DNA from: Arenicella sp.
GTDB taxonomy: Bacteria > Pseudomonadota > Gammaproteobacteria > Arenicellales > Arenicellaceae
DNA: 33,396 nt
Assembly: GCA_023301745.1 (NCBI GenBank)
Contig: JALZVW010000029.1
Span: forward strand, 1-33,396
Direction of reading: 5' to 3'
Within the stretch, counting starts at the first letter, position 1. Each line of letters opens with the position of its first letter. Below the pieces are notes generated by a model. The model was not told where the DNA came from, did no database searches, and worked only from the letters and a program-made list of their open reading frames with translations. Positions 24,507 to 32,359 of this stretch are shown in pieces. Position numbers and translations under genes: made by a program.

Positions 24507-24971
24507 CTATTTACTAGGTCGGTGAATCAACTCAATACGATTACCACTGGGTTCGCGAATAATCATATGCTTTGCTGGGCCGCCGTAGGAAAGTTCAGGT
24601 GCAAATTCAACCACCACCCCTGGAATCTCTTTTACCGTTTCGTATAAGGAATCTAAGGCTTCAAAACTTGTCACTTTTATCGCTAAGTGGTGCAACCCGA
24701 CATTATGCTTACGGTCAAACCTCACGGTTTTTTCACTGGTTTGCCAAAGTGTTAAACCCATATCACCGTTATTCATAAATACGGCGGGGTATTTCGAATC
24801 GCGACCGGCTACTTTAAAGCCAAGTGCATCGACAAAGAAATTCGTCGAGCGCTCTAGATCAGAGACTGACAAGCCAATGTGGTCAACGCCTTCGGTGGTT
24901 TTCTCGGCCGCATTGATTATTGATGAGGAAAACCCCAAAAGAAGAATTAGGCTTAACAAGGTATGTTTCAT
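24507..24971 (-). CDS. Exported VOC (glyoxalase/bleomycin-resistance) superfamily protein
   Basis: 154 residues from the ATG at 24971; a TTG four codons earlier is less likely. The first 22 residues are a signal peptide (MKHTLLSLILLLGFSSSIIN, then AAEK). The rest is a single VOC module: GVDHIGLSVSDLERSTNFFV with the metal-ligand histidine, HHLAIKVTSFEALDSLY with a second histidine, and IREPSGNRIELIHRPS with the ligand glutamate. Ligands H, H and E are therefore in place for a divalent metal, as in glyoxalases and extradiol dioxygenases. Most VOC enzymes are cytoplasmic, so export is unusual. Reaction unknown. Confidence 0.82.
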   Translation of the reverse strand: MKHTLLSLILLLGFSSSIINAAEKTTEGVDHIGLSVSDLERSTNFFVDALGFKVAGRDSKYPAVFMNNGDMGLTLWQTSEKTVRFDRKHNVGLHHLAIKVTSFEALDSLYETVKEIPGVVVEFAPELSYGGPAKHMIIREPSGNRIELIHRPSK

Positions 24972-25042
24972 TTTTACTCTCAATTTTATTCAGATAAGTC
25001 ATTAGTGACCTTCCAGATTGTTTAATTATGGCATAGGCATTT

Positions 25043-25489
25043 CTAACTATCGTGAATTAGCCTTTTCCCCAAGCCAATAACATTATCGTCGAAGTAACCA
25101 AGTGCGATATAAAAGGCGATGGTGCTGGCATTCGTATTTCGTACTTGCAGGTTAATCTTGGGGCAACCCTTGGCCAATAGCTCAGCTTCAATGCGGCTCA
25201 TTAATGCTGATGCAATTCCCTGACGCTGGCAACTCGGCGCTACGCCTAAGTAATTTATCCAGCCTCGATGACCCTCATAACCACCCATCACCGAAGCAAC
25301 AATGTTATCGCCTCGCTGTGCTACCAGAAATAGCTCAGGGTTAACCTTCAACTTGCGCTGAATGTCTTTGCTCGAATCGTTGTTCGGCGTCACTAGACCA
25401 AGCTCTTGCCATAAAGCAATAACGCGCTCTTGGTCATCAATATGAAAAGGGCGAATGTCGATCATGTTAACTATATTAGAGGCGGCCAT
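25043..25489 (-). CDS. ypeA: GNAT-family acetyltransferase YpeA
   Basis: A 148-residue N-acetyltransferase very close in pattern to E. coli YpeA. It shares DIQRKLKVNPELFLVA, VMGGYEGHRGWINYLGVAP, the acetyl-CoA-binding RQGIASAL, and GCPKINLQV, ending LGKRL. The true start may be the internal ATG at 25465 (MIDIRPF), which matches the family N-terminus; neither ATG has a clear ribosome binding site. It transfers acetyl from acetyl-CoA to an unidentified substrate in the cytoplasm. Spacing of about 70 bases to both same-strand neighbours allows, but does not prove, an operon. Confidence 0.85.
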   Translation of the reverse strand: MAASNIVNMIDIRPFHIDDQERVIALWQELGLVTPNNDSSKDIQRKLKVNPELFLVAQRGDNIVASVMGGYEGHRGWINYLGVAPSCQRQGIASALMSRIEAELLAKGCPKINLQVRNTNASTIAFYIALGYFDDNVIGLGKRLIHDS

Positions 25490-25560
25490 AGTAAGGTTTT
25501 ACCACTCATAGGTGATGAAGTACGTATTTTTGCTATTACAATTTTAATTTAAGCTCGAAA

Positions 25561-26490
25561 TCAAAGAGGTAAGCTCAAGCCTTCAATCGCTATATTGAAG
25601 CCTTTAGACCTCACCAAAGCCGCCTCGTTGCTATTAGTATTTAGCAGCGGATTGGTGTGATTCATATGAATAAACCATACCTTATTTTTGTGTTTCTCTT
25701 TCAAGCTATCAAGTAAGCTCATGCTTTGAGTCACTAAAGGGTGGGGAACTTTAGACATATCTCTACCCGGTAACTCACCATCGCCAAAGAATGTAGCGTC
25801 GATCAATGCATAGTCAACCGATTTAACCAAGCTGGCTAAATCCACATTCCATTTTGACCACTTGTTAATATCTGGAATGAAAATTGCGGTTTTAGTTGGG
25901 CCGTCAATGCGGTACCCCACCGTTTCTGAAAATTCATCTCGATGCGGCACTAAAAACGGCGTCACTGTTAGCAATCCAAGATCGATCGAGCGTTCGCTTT
26001 CCAGCGGCCTAAGTTGAATGTTTTCATAATTCACCAGTTGGCTCCATGGCCCATTATTGTTTAAAAACGATCGCATTCTAGGCATGGCATAGACTGGTAC
26101 TTTGCTCGCCCCCATTGCCTCATGTCCGAAAAACATTAAGCCGGCATAATGGCCGATGTGCGCATGAGTCAGGAACACTCCGTCCAAACGGTATCGCTCA
26201 TTAGGCGCTTGCTGATCAAGCGCGAAGAGTTGTGAAGGTAAATTAGGTGTGGCTTCAAATAAATATTTTCGCTTCGAATGAGGGTCTATTAAGCCTAACG
26301 ATGTTGCGCCACGGCGCAAAGACGCATCGTTCCACGCGGGCAAACAATGCGGCTTATAACAACCGGCTTGGGGATAACCAGCGTCTTGCCCTACACCAAG
26401 CACATAAAGGTATGGCGCTTGAGTTTTTTCTGCATGTGCAGCGTCAACTAGAATAAAGTTAAACACCATTATTATGATAATAGATTTCAA
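25561..26490 (-). CDS. Exported PqqB-like metallo-beta-lactamase-fold protein, TTG start
   Basis: A 309-residue protein resembling PqqB and related MBL-fold hydrolases. It has LYVLGVGQDAGYPQAGCY with C-x4-C (GCYKPHC), an MBL strand ending LTHAHIGHYAGL, and later PHRDEFSETVGYRI, FIPDIN, LIDATFF and HMNHTNP. The usual metal motif HxHxDH reads H-A-H-I-G-H, so the aspartate is replaced by glycine. The TTG at 26490 is supported by GAGG upstream and by the signal peptide it completes (MKSIIIIMVFNFILVDAAHA). No other pqq gene is nearby, so it is unlikely to serve PQQ synthesis. A hydrolase or oxygenase acting in the periplasm is possible. Confidence 0.78.
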   Translation of the reverse strand: MKSIIIIMVFNFILVDAAHAEKTQAPYLYVLGVGQDAGYPQAGCYKPHCLPAWNDASLRRGATSLGLIDPHSKRKYLFEATPNLPSQLFALDQQAPNERYRLDGVFLTHAHIGHYAGLMFFGHEAMGASKVPVYAMPRMRSFLNNNGPWSQLVNYENIQLRPLESERSIDLGLLTVTPFLVPHRDEFSETVGYRIDGPTKTAIFIPDINKWSKWNVDLASLVKSVDYALIDATFFGDGELPGRDMSKVPHPLVTQSMSLLDSLKEKHKNKVWFIHMNHTNPLLNTNSNEAALVRSKGFNIAIEGLSLPL

Positions 26491-26536
26491 GACTCAACCT
26501 CACCATTTATTGGCAACCACTATTAATTTCAAAAAA

Positions 26537-27292
26537 CTATAACATCATTACTACCGCTGATGCCGCTGTGGCCGTGATCACAAACCAACGAAAACCCGTT
26601 TCCGGTATTTTCTTTACCACACTGACGCCCAGTATCGCGCCAATAGCAATCGCGGGAGTTAAGCTAAGGTCGAGCAAAAATGTATCCCAAGTAATTGTCT
26701 CCCAAACGAATACATGAAACGGCACTTTAACGAGGTTAATTGATAAAAAGAACCACGCTGCGGTGCCAATAAATTGATTCTTTGGCAACTGCATAGAAAG
26801 CAGGTACAGCGCCATTACAGGGGCCGCCAAATTGCCGATCATACTCGTAAAGCCGCCAACGACACCGATAGTAGCGACAAACCAAAACGAATTTGGGATT
26901 TTAATATTAGAGCTTTTCTCTCGCCATATCGTGATACCGAGTAATACGAATATTATTGTCACCATCGAATGGCTGAACACCACGTCGTTCACAACGGTAC
27001 CCGCAACCGCACCCAAAACGACACCGAAAAATGAAAATGGGATTAACTTTTTTAGGTAATCTAAACTGGCATGTTGATGATAGTAATAGACGCCAAAGAG
27101 GTCGGCGAAAATCAAAATGGGTAACATCACACCGGTAGACGCCTTACCGCCAAACACCAGCGCCAGCATAGGTATGGCCATCATTCCAGCACCTTGTAAG
27201 CCGGTCTTAGCCATTCCCACTAAGGTAGCCACGGCGACTATCAAACCAAGCTCATAGAAGGTAAAACTAAAAGACGCTATCTCGAAGGTCAT
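26537..27292 (-). CDS. TauE/SafE family permease
   Basis: A 251-residue integral membrane protein with about eight hydrophobic segments, arranged as two repeated halves. The diagnostic glycine-rich blocks are GMAKTGLQGAGMMAIPMLAL in the first half and GGFTSMIGNLAAPVMALYLL in the second. The family (also called sulfite exporter TauE/SafE, TSUP) moves organosulfur anions, sulfite or other small anions across the inner membrane. The substrate cannot be told from sequence. It lies 46 bases upstream of the PqqB-like gene on the same strand and is likely co-transcribed with it. A second family member occurs at 29272-30003. Confidence 0.87.
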   Translation of the reverse strand: MTFEIASFSFTFYELGLIVAVATLVGMAKTGLQGAGMMAIPMLALVFGGKASTGVMLPILIFADLFGVYYYHQHASLDYLKKLIPFSFFGVVLGAVAGTVVNDVVFSHSMVTIIFVLLGITIWREKSSNIKIPNSFWFVATIGVVGGFTSMIGNLAAPVMALYLLSMQLPKNQFIGTAAWFFLSINLVKVPFHVFVWETITWDTFLLDLSLTPAIAIGAILGVSVVKKIPETGFRWFVITATAASAVVMML

Positions 27293-27391
27293 ATAAACTC
27301 TATCTGGCAGTTTTATGCCGCGATGACTATTGAAATGTCATCATAACAAAGCTTATACCTCGAACGTTCGCATTCACGACTATTTTCCGAC

Positions 27392-27604
27392 ATGACAGAA
27401 AACAAAATTCCACCGCCACCCGAAAAACCAACACCACATGAATGCTGCGCAAGTGGCTGCGTGCCATGTATCTACGACTACTATTATGATGCTTTAGATA
27501 AATGGAACGACCAATATGGAGACAACATAAACAAAGCGCAACCCAACAGCGCACAACGCGACGATGAAGAAAAAAGTGAAGTGACTAACCCTATCGACTA
27601 CTAG
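27392..27604 (+). CDS. Oxidoreductase-like domain small protein
   Basis: A 70-residue soluble protein with the Oxidored-like (N-terminal) domain. The proline-rich start PPPPEKPTPHECCASGC is followed by VPCIYDYYYDALDKWND. Four cysteines (ECC, SGC, VPC) form the conserved core and may bind metal or form disulfides. Bacterial family members are short and uncharacterised; the name derives from eukaryotic proteins. No ribosome binding site is obvious. Its TAG stop shares the palindrome CTAG with the stop of the convergent gene. Confidence 0.83.
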   Translation: MTENKIPPPPEKPTPHECCASGCVPCIYDYYYDALDKWNDQYGDNINKAQPNSAQRDDEEKSEVTNPIDY

Positions 27605-28323
27605 TTAACACAAAAACCACTGGAGGCCATTTGCGCGCCAACATCTTCGAATGCGGCGAGGAGCGCCTGATGAGTATCAACGTTGGATGCCCGGTATGAC
27701 CTCATTTTCTCTCTAGCTTTTATCTCACGAGTGTGCGTTTTTAATGCCAATAGCAAATCAAGTGTGACTGTGTGCTCACCATCAGATTGGCCGTTAAACA
27801 TACGCCCGCCAAATGTTAATGTTGGATACACACGTTTTGCAAAACGATGAGGTTGCACCAGAACATAGCCACAAGAATTCAGCGTAGACCGAATATAGGG
27901 TTTCACATCATGAAATTTGCTATCCAGCTCGAGCACTAAACCACCGACAGTGCGCCGCTTACGATAGGCTTCTAATTCTTTGTCTTGTTGAGCTCGAGCC
28001 CGTGCTTTGTTTTCTAGAGCTTGAAATTTAGACTTAGCATCGTCAGAGTACTTGCCGTTCGGAAACGCCGCCAAATAAACACTTAAACTTTCGAGACTTG
28101 GATTTGCAGTAGCGTCTTGCCATAAAGAGTCTTCAGTTGGCGCTACGGTGGATTCTTTGAGTTCATTGCTAATTTGCGTTTCACCATTAGCGTTTGATTT
28201 TTCGTTAGCGGCACTGTCCAATGCCGTCAATGTATCATCAAGCAGAACATGATCTTGCGCATGTACGCAGAAAGTCATCGTTAACATAGCGCTAACTAAT
28301 AACGGCAAATGCAATTTAATCAT
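27601..28323 (-). CDS. Exported hypothetical protein with TPR-like segment
   Basis: 240 residues from the ATG at 28323, chosen because GAGG lies upstream and a signal peptide then starts directly (MIKLHLPLLVSAMLTMTFCV, cleaved after HAQ). A low-complexity linker rich in S, N and E follows, then SLSVYLAAFPNGKYSDDAKS, a segment typical of TPR-like or YbgF-type helices, and a charged coiled-coil-like stretch rich in A, R, K, E and Q (KARARAQQDKELEAYRKRR). The last 100 residues form an alpha/beta domain I do not recognise, with VLVQPHRFAKRVYPTLTF. It is probably a periplasmic binding or scaffold protein; function unknown. Confidence 0.75.
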   Translation of the reverse strand: MIKLHLPLLVSAMLTMTFCVHAQDHVLLDDTLTALDSAANEKSNANGETQISNELKESTVAPTEDSLWQDATANPSLESLSVYLAAFPNGKYSDDAKSKFQALENKARARAQQDKELEAYRKRRTVGGLVLELDSKFHDVKPYIRSTLNSCGYVLVQPHRFAKRVYPTLTFGGRMFNGQSDGEHTVTLDLLLALKTHTREIKAREKMRSYRASNVDTHQALLAAFEDVGAQMASSGFCVN

Positions 28324-28425
28324 TTTTCTTAACCTCATATCTCGGTGAACGCCAAACTCGGCGCCGATCCGCCATTGAAAATAATACTCTCTTTTCAAAC
28401 GGCTGACCACAACGCATCAACGCAA

Positions 28426-28995
28426 TTAAACAGCGACGCTGGCGTCACGTACTTCTCTAGCCATGCGCTGAACAAACTTATTTATACGGCCCATTGGAAT
28501 GTTTGCAGAGGCATTATTGCCATACCAGGCCTCAACAATGGTGCCGGTGGGGTCAATCAAAAAATCGGCCGGTAATATTTTTCCATTAGGGTTTCGCTCT
28601 ACTCTAGCGCCTTTTGAAAAACCATTTAAAACAGTCGGGAGCCTAAACAGGACTCCCTTGACCAGTCCAGCAAGAGAATGCTCGACACCATATTGATTAT
28701 AAATATCAAGATGAGGATCAGGTACTACTCGGTATCGACGAAAATCATTTTTTCGAAAATTAGGCATTTCATCGACCGTTGAACTAAAGACAGCGACAAC
28801 TTCTACCCCCACGTTACGCCACCTTCTTTGGTGTGCGGCGAGTTCAAACACTCTTTTTAAGCAAAAAGGGCAGGATGTGTTGCGAAAGAAACACAGGATC
28901 ACCGCCTTTCCTTGATAATCACTTAATCTGAATTTCTCTCCGTACATATCATGAGCTTCGAAATCAATACTTGGAGTGGGTGCTGACAATTTCAT
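28426..28995 (-). CDS. Peroxiredoxin-like (AhpC/TSA-fold) thiol protein
   Basis: A 189-residue thioredoxin-fold protein. FRLSDYQGKAVILCFFRNTS leads into C42-P-F-C45, where C42 occupies the peroxidatic position and C45 makes a CxxC pair. PADFLIDPTGTIVEAWYG is the usual late strand with the family's glycine motif. The first part matches AhpC/TSA peroxiredoxin-like proteins that reduce peroxides or disulfides. With no signal peptide, it should be cytoplasmic. It lies about 100 bases upstream of the exported TPR-like gene on the same strand. Confidence 0.83.
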   Translation of the reverse strand: MKLSAPTPSIDFEAHDMYGEKFRLSDYQGKAVILCFFRNTSCPFCLKRVFELAAHQRRWRNVGVEVVAVFSSTVDEMPNFRKNDFRRYRVVPDPHLDIYNQYGVEHSLAGLVKGVLFRLPTVLNGFSKGARVERNPNGKILPADFLIDPTGTIVEAWYGNNASANIPMGRINKFVQRMAREVRDASVAV

Positions 28996-29271
28996 TTTTG
29001 AACAAGCGACGCTTTAGATAAATTCATGGGTAATCATTATATAGCATATGAACTTAGAGCAGCTCTGTTAACCCGTATTGTGTAATCTAAACAAGTCATT
29101 AGTTAACCTTTCTTAACGATGACGGGCTTTAAACACCCGGTTACCCGAAAAGGCCGTCACCAAGCAATATAAATCAGTGAGAGGCTTAAGCCCTAATAGC
29201 CTATAATCACAACTTCAATTTGCTTAGGCAGAAAAAATAGTATCTGCTCGATAATGACTTAGAATACGACA

Positions 29272-30003
29272 ATGCCCGACTCCATTTTTTTCTTTGTTAT
29301 TTTCGCACTCGTGCTTTCGGCGTTTATAAAAGGCTCTTTGGGCTTAGGCTTTTCTACAATCTGCCTCGCAATATTGGCTAACGTGATCGAGCTAAAAACA
29401 GCGATTTCGATTGTTGTCTTGCCGTCACTGCTTTCTAATATCATAGTAATGATTGACGCTGGAAACGTAAGCATTAGCCTGAAAAAATTTGCCAGCATGA
29501 TTTTCATGGCCGTACCAGGCATGTTTATCGGGCTACAACTGTTGAGCCAAGCCGACAACACAATGTCTATTACAGTGCTGGCCACCGTGTTAATTATCTA
29601 TGGTTGTTGGGGCTGGGTAAATCACCGATTCAAACTCGATGATCTCTATATACCAAGATTAAATCCTTTTATTGGCTTTATTACAGGCGGCGTAAATGGG
29701 GCCACCGGTTCACAAATTTTTCCAATAATGCCCTATTTACTGTCATTAAATATCAGCAAAGATGTGTTAGTTCAAACAATCAATTTATCGTTTACGCTTA
29801 ATAGTCTAATCATGCTGGGCTTCTTATACACTATGGGCACCTTAGACACTGATTCAATCGCCACATACTCATTGGGCGTGATTCCGGTGGCACTTGGAGT
29901 TTGGCTTGGAGGAAAAGTGCGTAAGCGCATACCAGAAGAACTTTTCAAGCGAGCGGTAATGATTTTGATTATTTGCTTAGGTTTGCTGCTACTCACTAAC
30001 TAG
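29272..30003 (+). CDS. TauE/SafE family permease, second copy
   Basis: A 243-residue membrane protein of the same family as the one at 26537-27292. The first-half signature is FIKGSLGLGFSTICLAILAN and the second-half signature GFITGGVNGATGSQIFPIMP. About eight hydrophobic segments are seen. The two copies are clearly different in sequence, so they are not a recent duplication. Substrates are probably small anions such as sulfite or organosulfonates, but this is by family only. No strong ribosome binding site precedes the ATG. It leads a same-strand series with the DUF2505, DUF2937 and DUF1330 genes, spaced 70-95 bases apart. Confidence 0.87.
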   Translation: MPDSIFFFVIFALVLSAFIKGSLGLGFSTICLAILANVIELKTAISIVVLPSLLSNIIVMIDAGNVSISLKKFASMIFMAVPGMFIGLQLLSQADNTMSITVLATVLIIYGCWGWVNHRFKLDDLYIPRLNPFIGFITGGVNGATGSQIFPIMPYLLSLNISKDVLVQTINLSFTLNSLIMLGFLYTMGTLDTDSIATYSLGVIPVALGVWLGGKVRKRIPEELFKRAVMILIICLGLLLLTN

Positions 30004-30076
30004 CTGACTAAACGGTTGCTCAATAAAAGCACGATTAAAAGATAAAATATTTTTCAGGTTATTTAAAGGGGTTGCG

Positions 30077-30556
30077 ATGCAAGTCACATACCAGTTTCAT
30101 CACGATATTAATCTAGTATTTAAAATACTGACTGACCCGACATTTTTGAAGCAACGGGCACTTGCTCTGGGGAGTCTTGACGCGAATTGCGACAGCCGTG
30201 GCGCTCTGCCTGACTACCAAGTTAAATTGGTTCGCAAACGTGAAATAAATGTTCCGATGGTTTTATCTACTTTTTTGAAAAAAATTCAAACTGCCACAAC
30301 GCATGAACAGTGGATGCAAGTTAACAACACGTTTAACTGCGAAAACTCCACCGAGATAGACGGCGCGCCACTTACCATAACTGGGAAAGTGAGCCTGATA
30401 CCGAGTGAGTTAGGCTGCACCTTTGTTGCAGACTTTGAAACTAAAGCTAAAATAATGTTTGGCAAAAAAAAGCTTCAGCAATATGCCTCGAAAACGATCT
30501 CCAGAGAGATAGAGCTCGAGTGCGAATACACCGCGAGACACCTAAACTCACTTTAA
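30077..30556 (+). CDS. DUF2505 family protein
   Basis: A 159-residue protein that fits the DUF2505 family, which has a START/SRPBCC-like fold. It starts VTYQFHHDINLVFKILTDP and has DYQVKLVRKREINVPMVL, WMQVNNTF and a C-terminal helix. Such folds bind hydrophobic molecules, but no ligand is known for the family. AAAGGGG precedes the ATG at a good distance. It is cytoplasmic. It lies 73 bases after the permease gene, and co-transcription is possible. Confidence 0.8.
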   Translation: MQVTYQFHHDINLVFKILTDPTFLKQRALALGSLDANCDSRGALPDYQVKLVRKREINVPMVLSTFLKKIQTATTHEQWMQVNNTFNCENSTEIDGAPLTITGKVSLIPSELGCTFVADFETKAKIMFGKKKLQQYASKTISREIELECEYTARHLNSL

Positions 30557-30631
30557 GCCGATAGCCTTAACAAACTATTTCTAATTTGTCACGTCCGTGA
30601 TAAGTGCGTAACTCAATGCTAATCTGAGTGA

Positions 30632-31186
30632 ATGAGAACCATCTTGGAATACATTCGCTTAATTCTGTTTGTAGGCGGCGCATTTATAGGCGTACAAATT
30701 CCTAGCTTCGTTGATCAATATGGGCAGCGATTAGAATCACATTTAATAGAATCTAAAACCAGTATTGAAGGATTTCAAAACGACGCTAAGAAATATTTTA
30801 ACGGTGATATTGAAGCCCTTATTCGCCATTATGCAAGCAACACGGACCCGGTGATAAATGACGGTGGCGAGAGTATTGCCAGCCTGCATTCACGTGCCCA
30901 ATTTCTAACTAAGTCCTGGCTAGAGTTCAATGCAGGCTTCCACCAACGGTATTGGCATGCCTTTGCTGCGCCAGTGACGACAATACGCACTGAAACATGG
31001 GGCGGTTACGACTTTGCTGTAAAGTTAAACATCGCGGGCATTTCTTGGGCCTTAGGTTTAGGCCTAGTTCTATCAATGTTGAGTGAACTCATTTTGCTAA
31101 CATTAGGGGCGCTTATGCCGACTAGGCGGCGCACAATAATCTCTAAGCAACAAGCACCCACATTGCATGAAAAGATTAAGCTATAA
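30632..31186 (+). CDS. DUF2937 family membrane protein
   Basis: A 184-residue protein with one hydrophobic segment at each end. An N-terminal helix (IRLILFVGGAFIGVQIPSFV) is followed by DQYGQRLESHLIESKTSIEG, a soluble middle, and a C-terminal helix (GISWALGLGLVLSMLSELIL). The pattern, including the FVDQYxQRL-like segment after the first helix, is that of DUF2937, a gammaproteobacterial family of unknown function. The middle part probably faces the periplasm. No clear ribosome binding site is visible. Confidence 0.8.
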   Translation: MRTILEYIRLILFVGGAFIGVQIPSFVDQYGQRLESHLIESKTSIEGFQNDAKKYFNGDIEALIRHYASNTDPVINDGGESIASLHSRAQFLTKSWLEFNAGFHQRYWHAFAAPVTTIRTETWGGYDFAVKLNIAGISWALGLGLVLSMLSELILLTLGALMPTRRRTIISKQQAPTLHEKIKL

Positions 31187-31279
31187 CAGGTTTTCATGTC
31201 GCCTCCCAAGGTCACGTATTCTTTATAAGCACCCTATATGCTTAATATACATTCAATGCAGACCAATAAAGAGCCTTCA

Positions 31280-31699
31280 ATGAGCCAATATATCGACCCA
31301 ACAGAAGAGCAGTTTAAGACATTCAAGAACCTGCCTCGAGATACCCCAATCATGATGCTTAACCTAATTGAGCTAAATGATAGCGCCAGCTATAAAGATG
31401 GGCGTATCACCACCGGCGCTGATGCATATAGGGCGTACGGCAAGGAAAGTGGGCCGCTTTTCTCAAACGTCGGAGGCGAGATAATCTGGAGAGGCCGGCC
31501 TGAAAGCATGCTCATTGGGCCAAGCGAAGAACGCTGGGACATTGCCTTTATTGCCCAGTACCCGAACGCAGGCGCTTTCTTAGAAATGGTCACTAGCTCA
31601 GCTTATCAAGCCATCGTTTTTCATCGACAAGCCGCGGTTAAAGATAGTCGCCTTGTGCGTATGGGCGACGCAATTGAAGGCGCTGGTTTCTCAGAGTAG
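31280..31699 (+). CDS. DUF1330 domain protein
   Basis: 139 residues from the ATG at 31280, preferred over the ATG at 31238 because the domain begins here (MSQYIDPTEEQ) and AAAGAG lies upstream. MMLNLIELND, DAYRAYGKESGPLFSNVGGE and AFLEMVTSSAYQAI are typical of DUF1330, a small dimeric ferredoxin-like (dimeric alpha/beta barrel) fold. Function is unknown. It ends 30 bases before a strong terminator, which closes this plus-strand series. Confidence 0.82.
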   Translation: MSQYIDPTEEQFKTFKNLPRDTPIMMLNLIELNDSASYKDGRITTGADAYRAYGKESGPLFSNVGGEIIWRGRPESMLIGPSEERWDIAFIAQYPNAGAFLEMVTSSAYQAIVFHRQAAVKDSRLVRMGDAIEGAGFSE

Positions 31700-31729
31700 T
31701 GGCTCGGCAAGATTAAGTAGGCGATACTA

Positions 31730-31755
31730 AAAAGGGGCTCAAATGAGCCCCTTTT
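31730..31755. terminator. Bidirectional rho-independent terminator
   Basis: AAAAGGGGCTC pairs perfectly with GAGCCCCTTTT (11 pairs, loop AAAT). It lies between the convergent stops of the DUF1330 gene and the small exported protein gene and can serve both. Confidence 0.85.
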
Positions 31756-31812
31756 AAATCTCGATTATTGTCATTTAAACCTAATTTCAACGACACCAAA
31801 CACAAAGAATTG

Positions 31813-32097
31813 TTAACTGCTCTCGCCCATGCACTTCTGAGCTACCGCAATAGCATCAGTTTGCGCCGACGCATCACCCGCCGCAGACTTAGCAATCAAT
31901 GTCTCATAGTCGGTATTCTCTACCGTACATTTACAAATTTCAGAGATTTGTTCACGCTGCTCTTCTGGCACCTGAGATGATTGTGCCTCGCAGGCTTTCA
32001 GTGACATCTCTTTAAGTTGGGCGGCGTCTTGCCCGAATGTGATGCCTGAAGCGAGTAGAGCGATAACAGTGCTCGTTAAAATGATTAAATTTTTCAT
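31813..32097 (-). CDS. Small exported four-cysteine protein
   Basis: A 94-residue protein with a clear signal peptide (MKNLIILTSTVIALLASGIT, cleaved near FGQ). The mature part of about 70 residues is acidic and helical, with four cysteines: KACEA, ICKC and QKCM. The spacing suggests two disulfides holding a helical hairpin in the periplasm. I do not recognise a named family. Similar small secreted proteins with a CKC motif are, as I recall, scattered in gammaproteobacteria. It is alone, facing a terminator shared with the DUF1330 gene. Confidence 0.72.
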   Translation of the reverse strand: MKNLIILTSTVIALLASGITFGQDAAQLKEMSLKACEAQSSQVPEEQREQISEICKCTVENTDYETLIAKSAAGDASAQTDAIAVAQKCMGESS

Positions 32098-32192
32098 AAA
32101 TTTAACTAACTGGTTGTTGTAGGGATGCTCACATTAACATGACTGAGCCACAACTATTTATTAAGATTCAGTTAGCTGTCTGTCATGTAAAT

Positions 32193-32214
32193 GCCCCACC
32201 GGGGGCTCTTTTAT
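32193..32214 (+). terminator. Short GC hairpin with T-rich tail
   Basis: GCCCC and GGGGC pair across ACCG and are followed by TCTTTTATT. It resembles a terminator on the plus strand, but I see no gene in the 262-base gap for it to end. It may block antisense or read-through transcription before the MscS gene. Confidence 0.4.
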
Positions 32215-32359
32215 TCGAACAAAACTGGCTCTAAAGCTAAATAATGTATACGCTCCTTGGCATTATTTAGTTCTAAAAACAGTACCCACTTTTGTAATGA
32301 TAAGATAAAGTCTCATCGGAAAACATTAGGCGCATAAAGCTAACCCTAGGCATCAACGA

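Noticed and set aside
24224-24517. 97-codon plus-strand reading over the gap between the small DUF6959-like gene and the VOC gene
   Set aside because: It overlaps the better-supported minus gene at its start, has no ribosome binding site and shows no family resemblance; the 190-base gap itself shows nothing clear.
29100-29160. Possible structured leader (riboswitch) upstream of the second TauE/SafE gene
   Set aside because: Some short complementary stretches are present, but none fit a known riboswitch core that I can recognise, including the cyclic-di-GMP type.
32139-32234. 31-codon plus-strand reading ahead of a terminator-like hairpin
   Set aside because: The hairpin lies inside the reading rather than after it, there is no clear ribosome binding site, and the peptide has no signal or motif.
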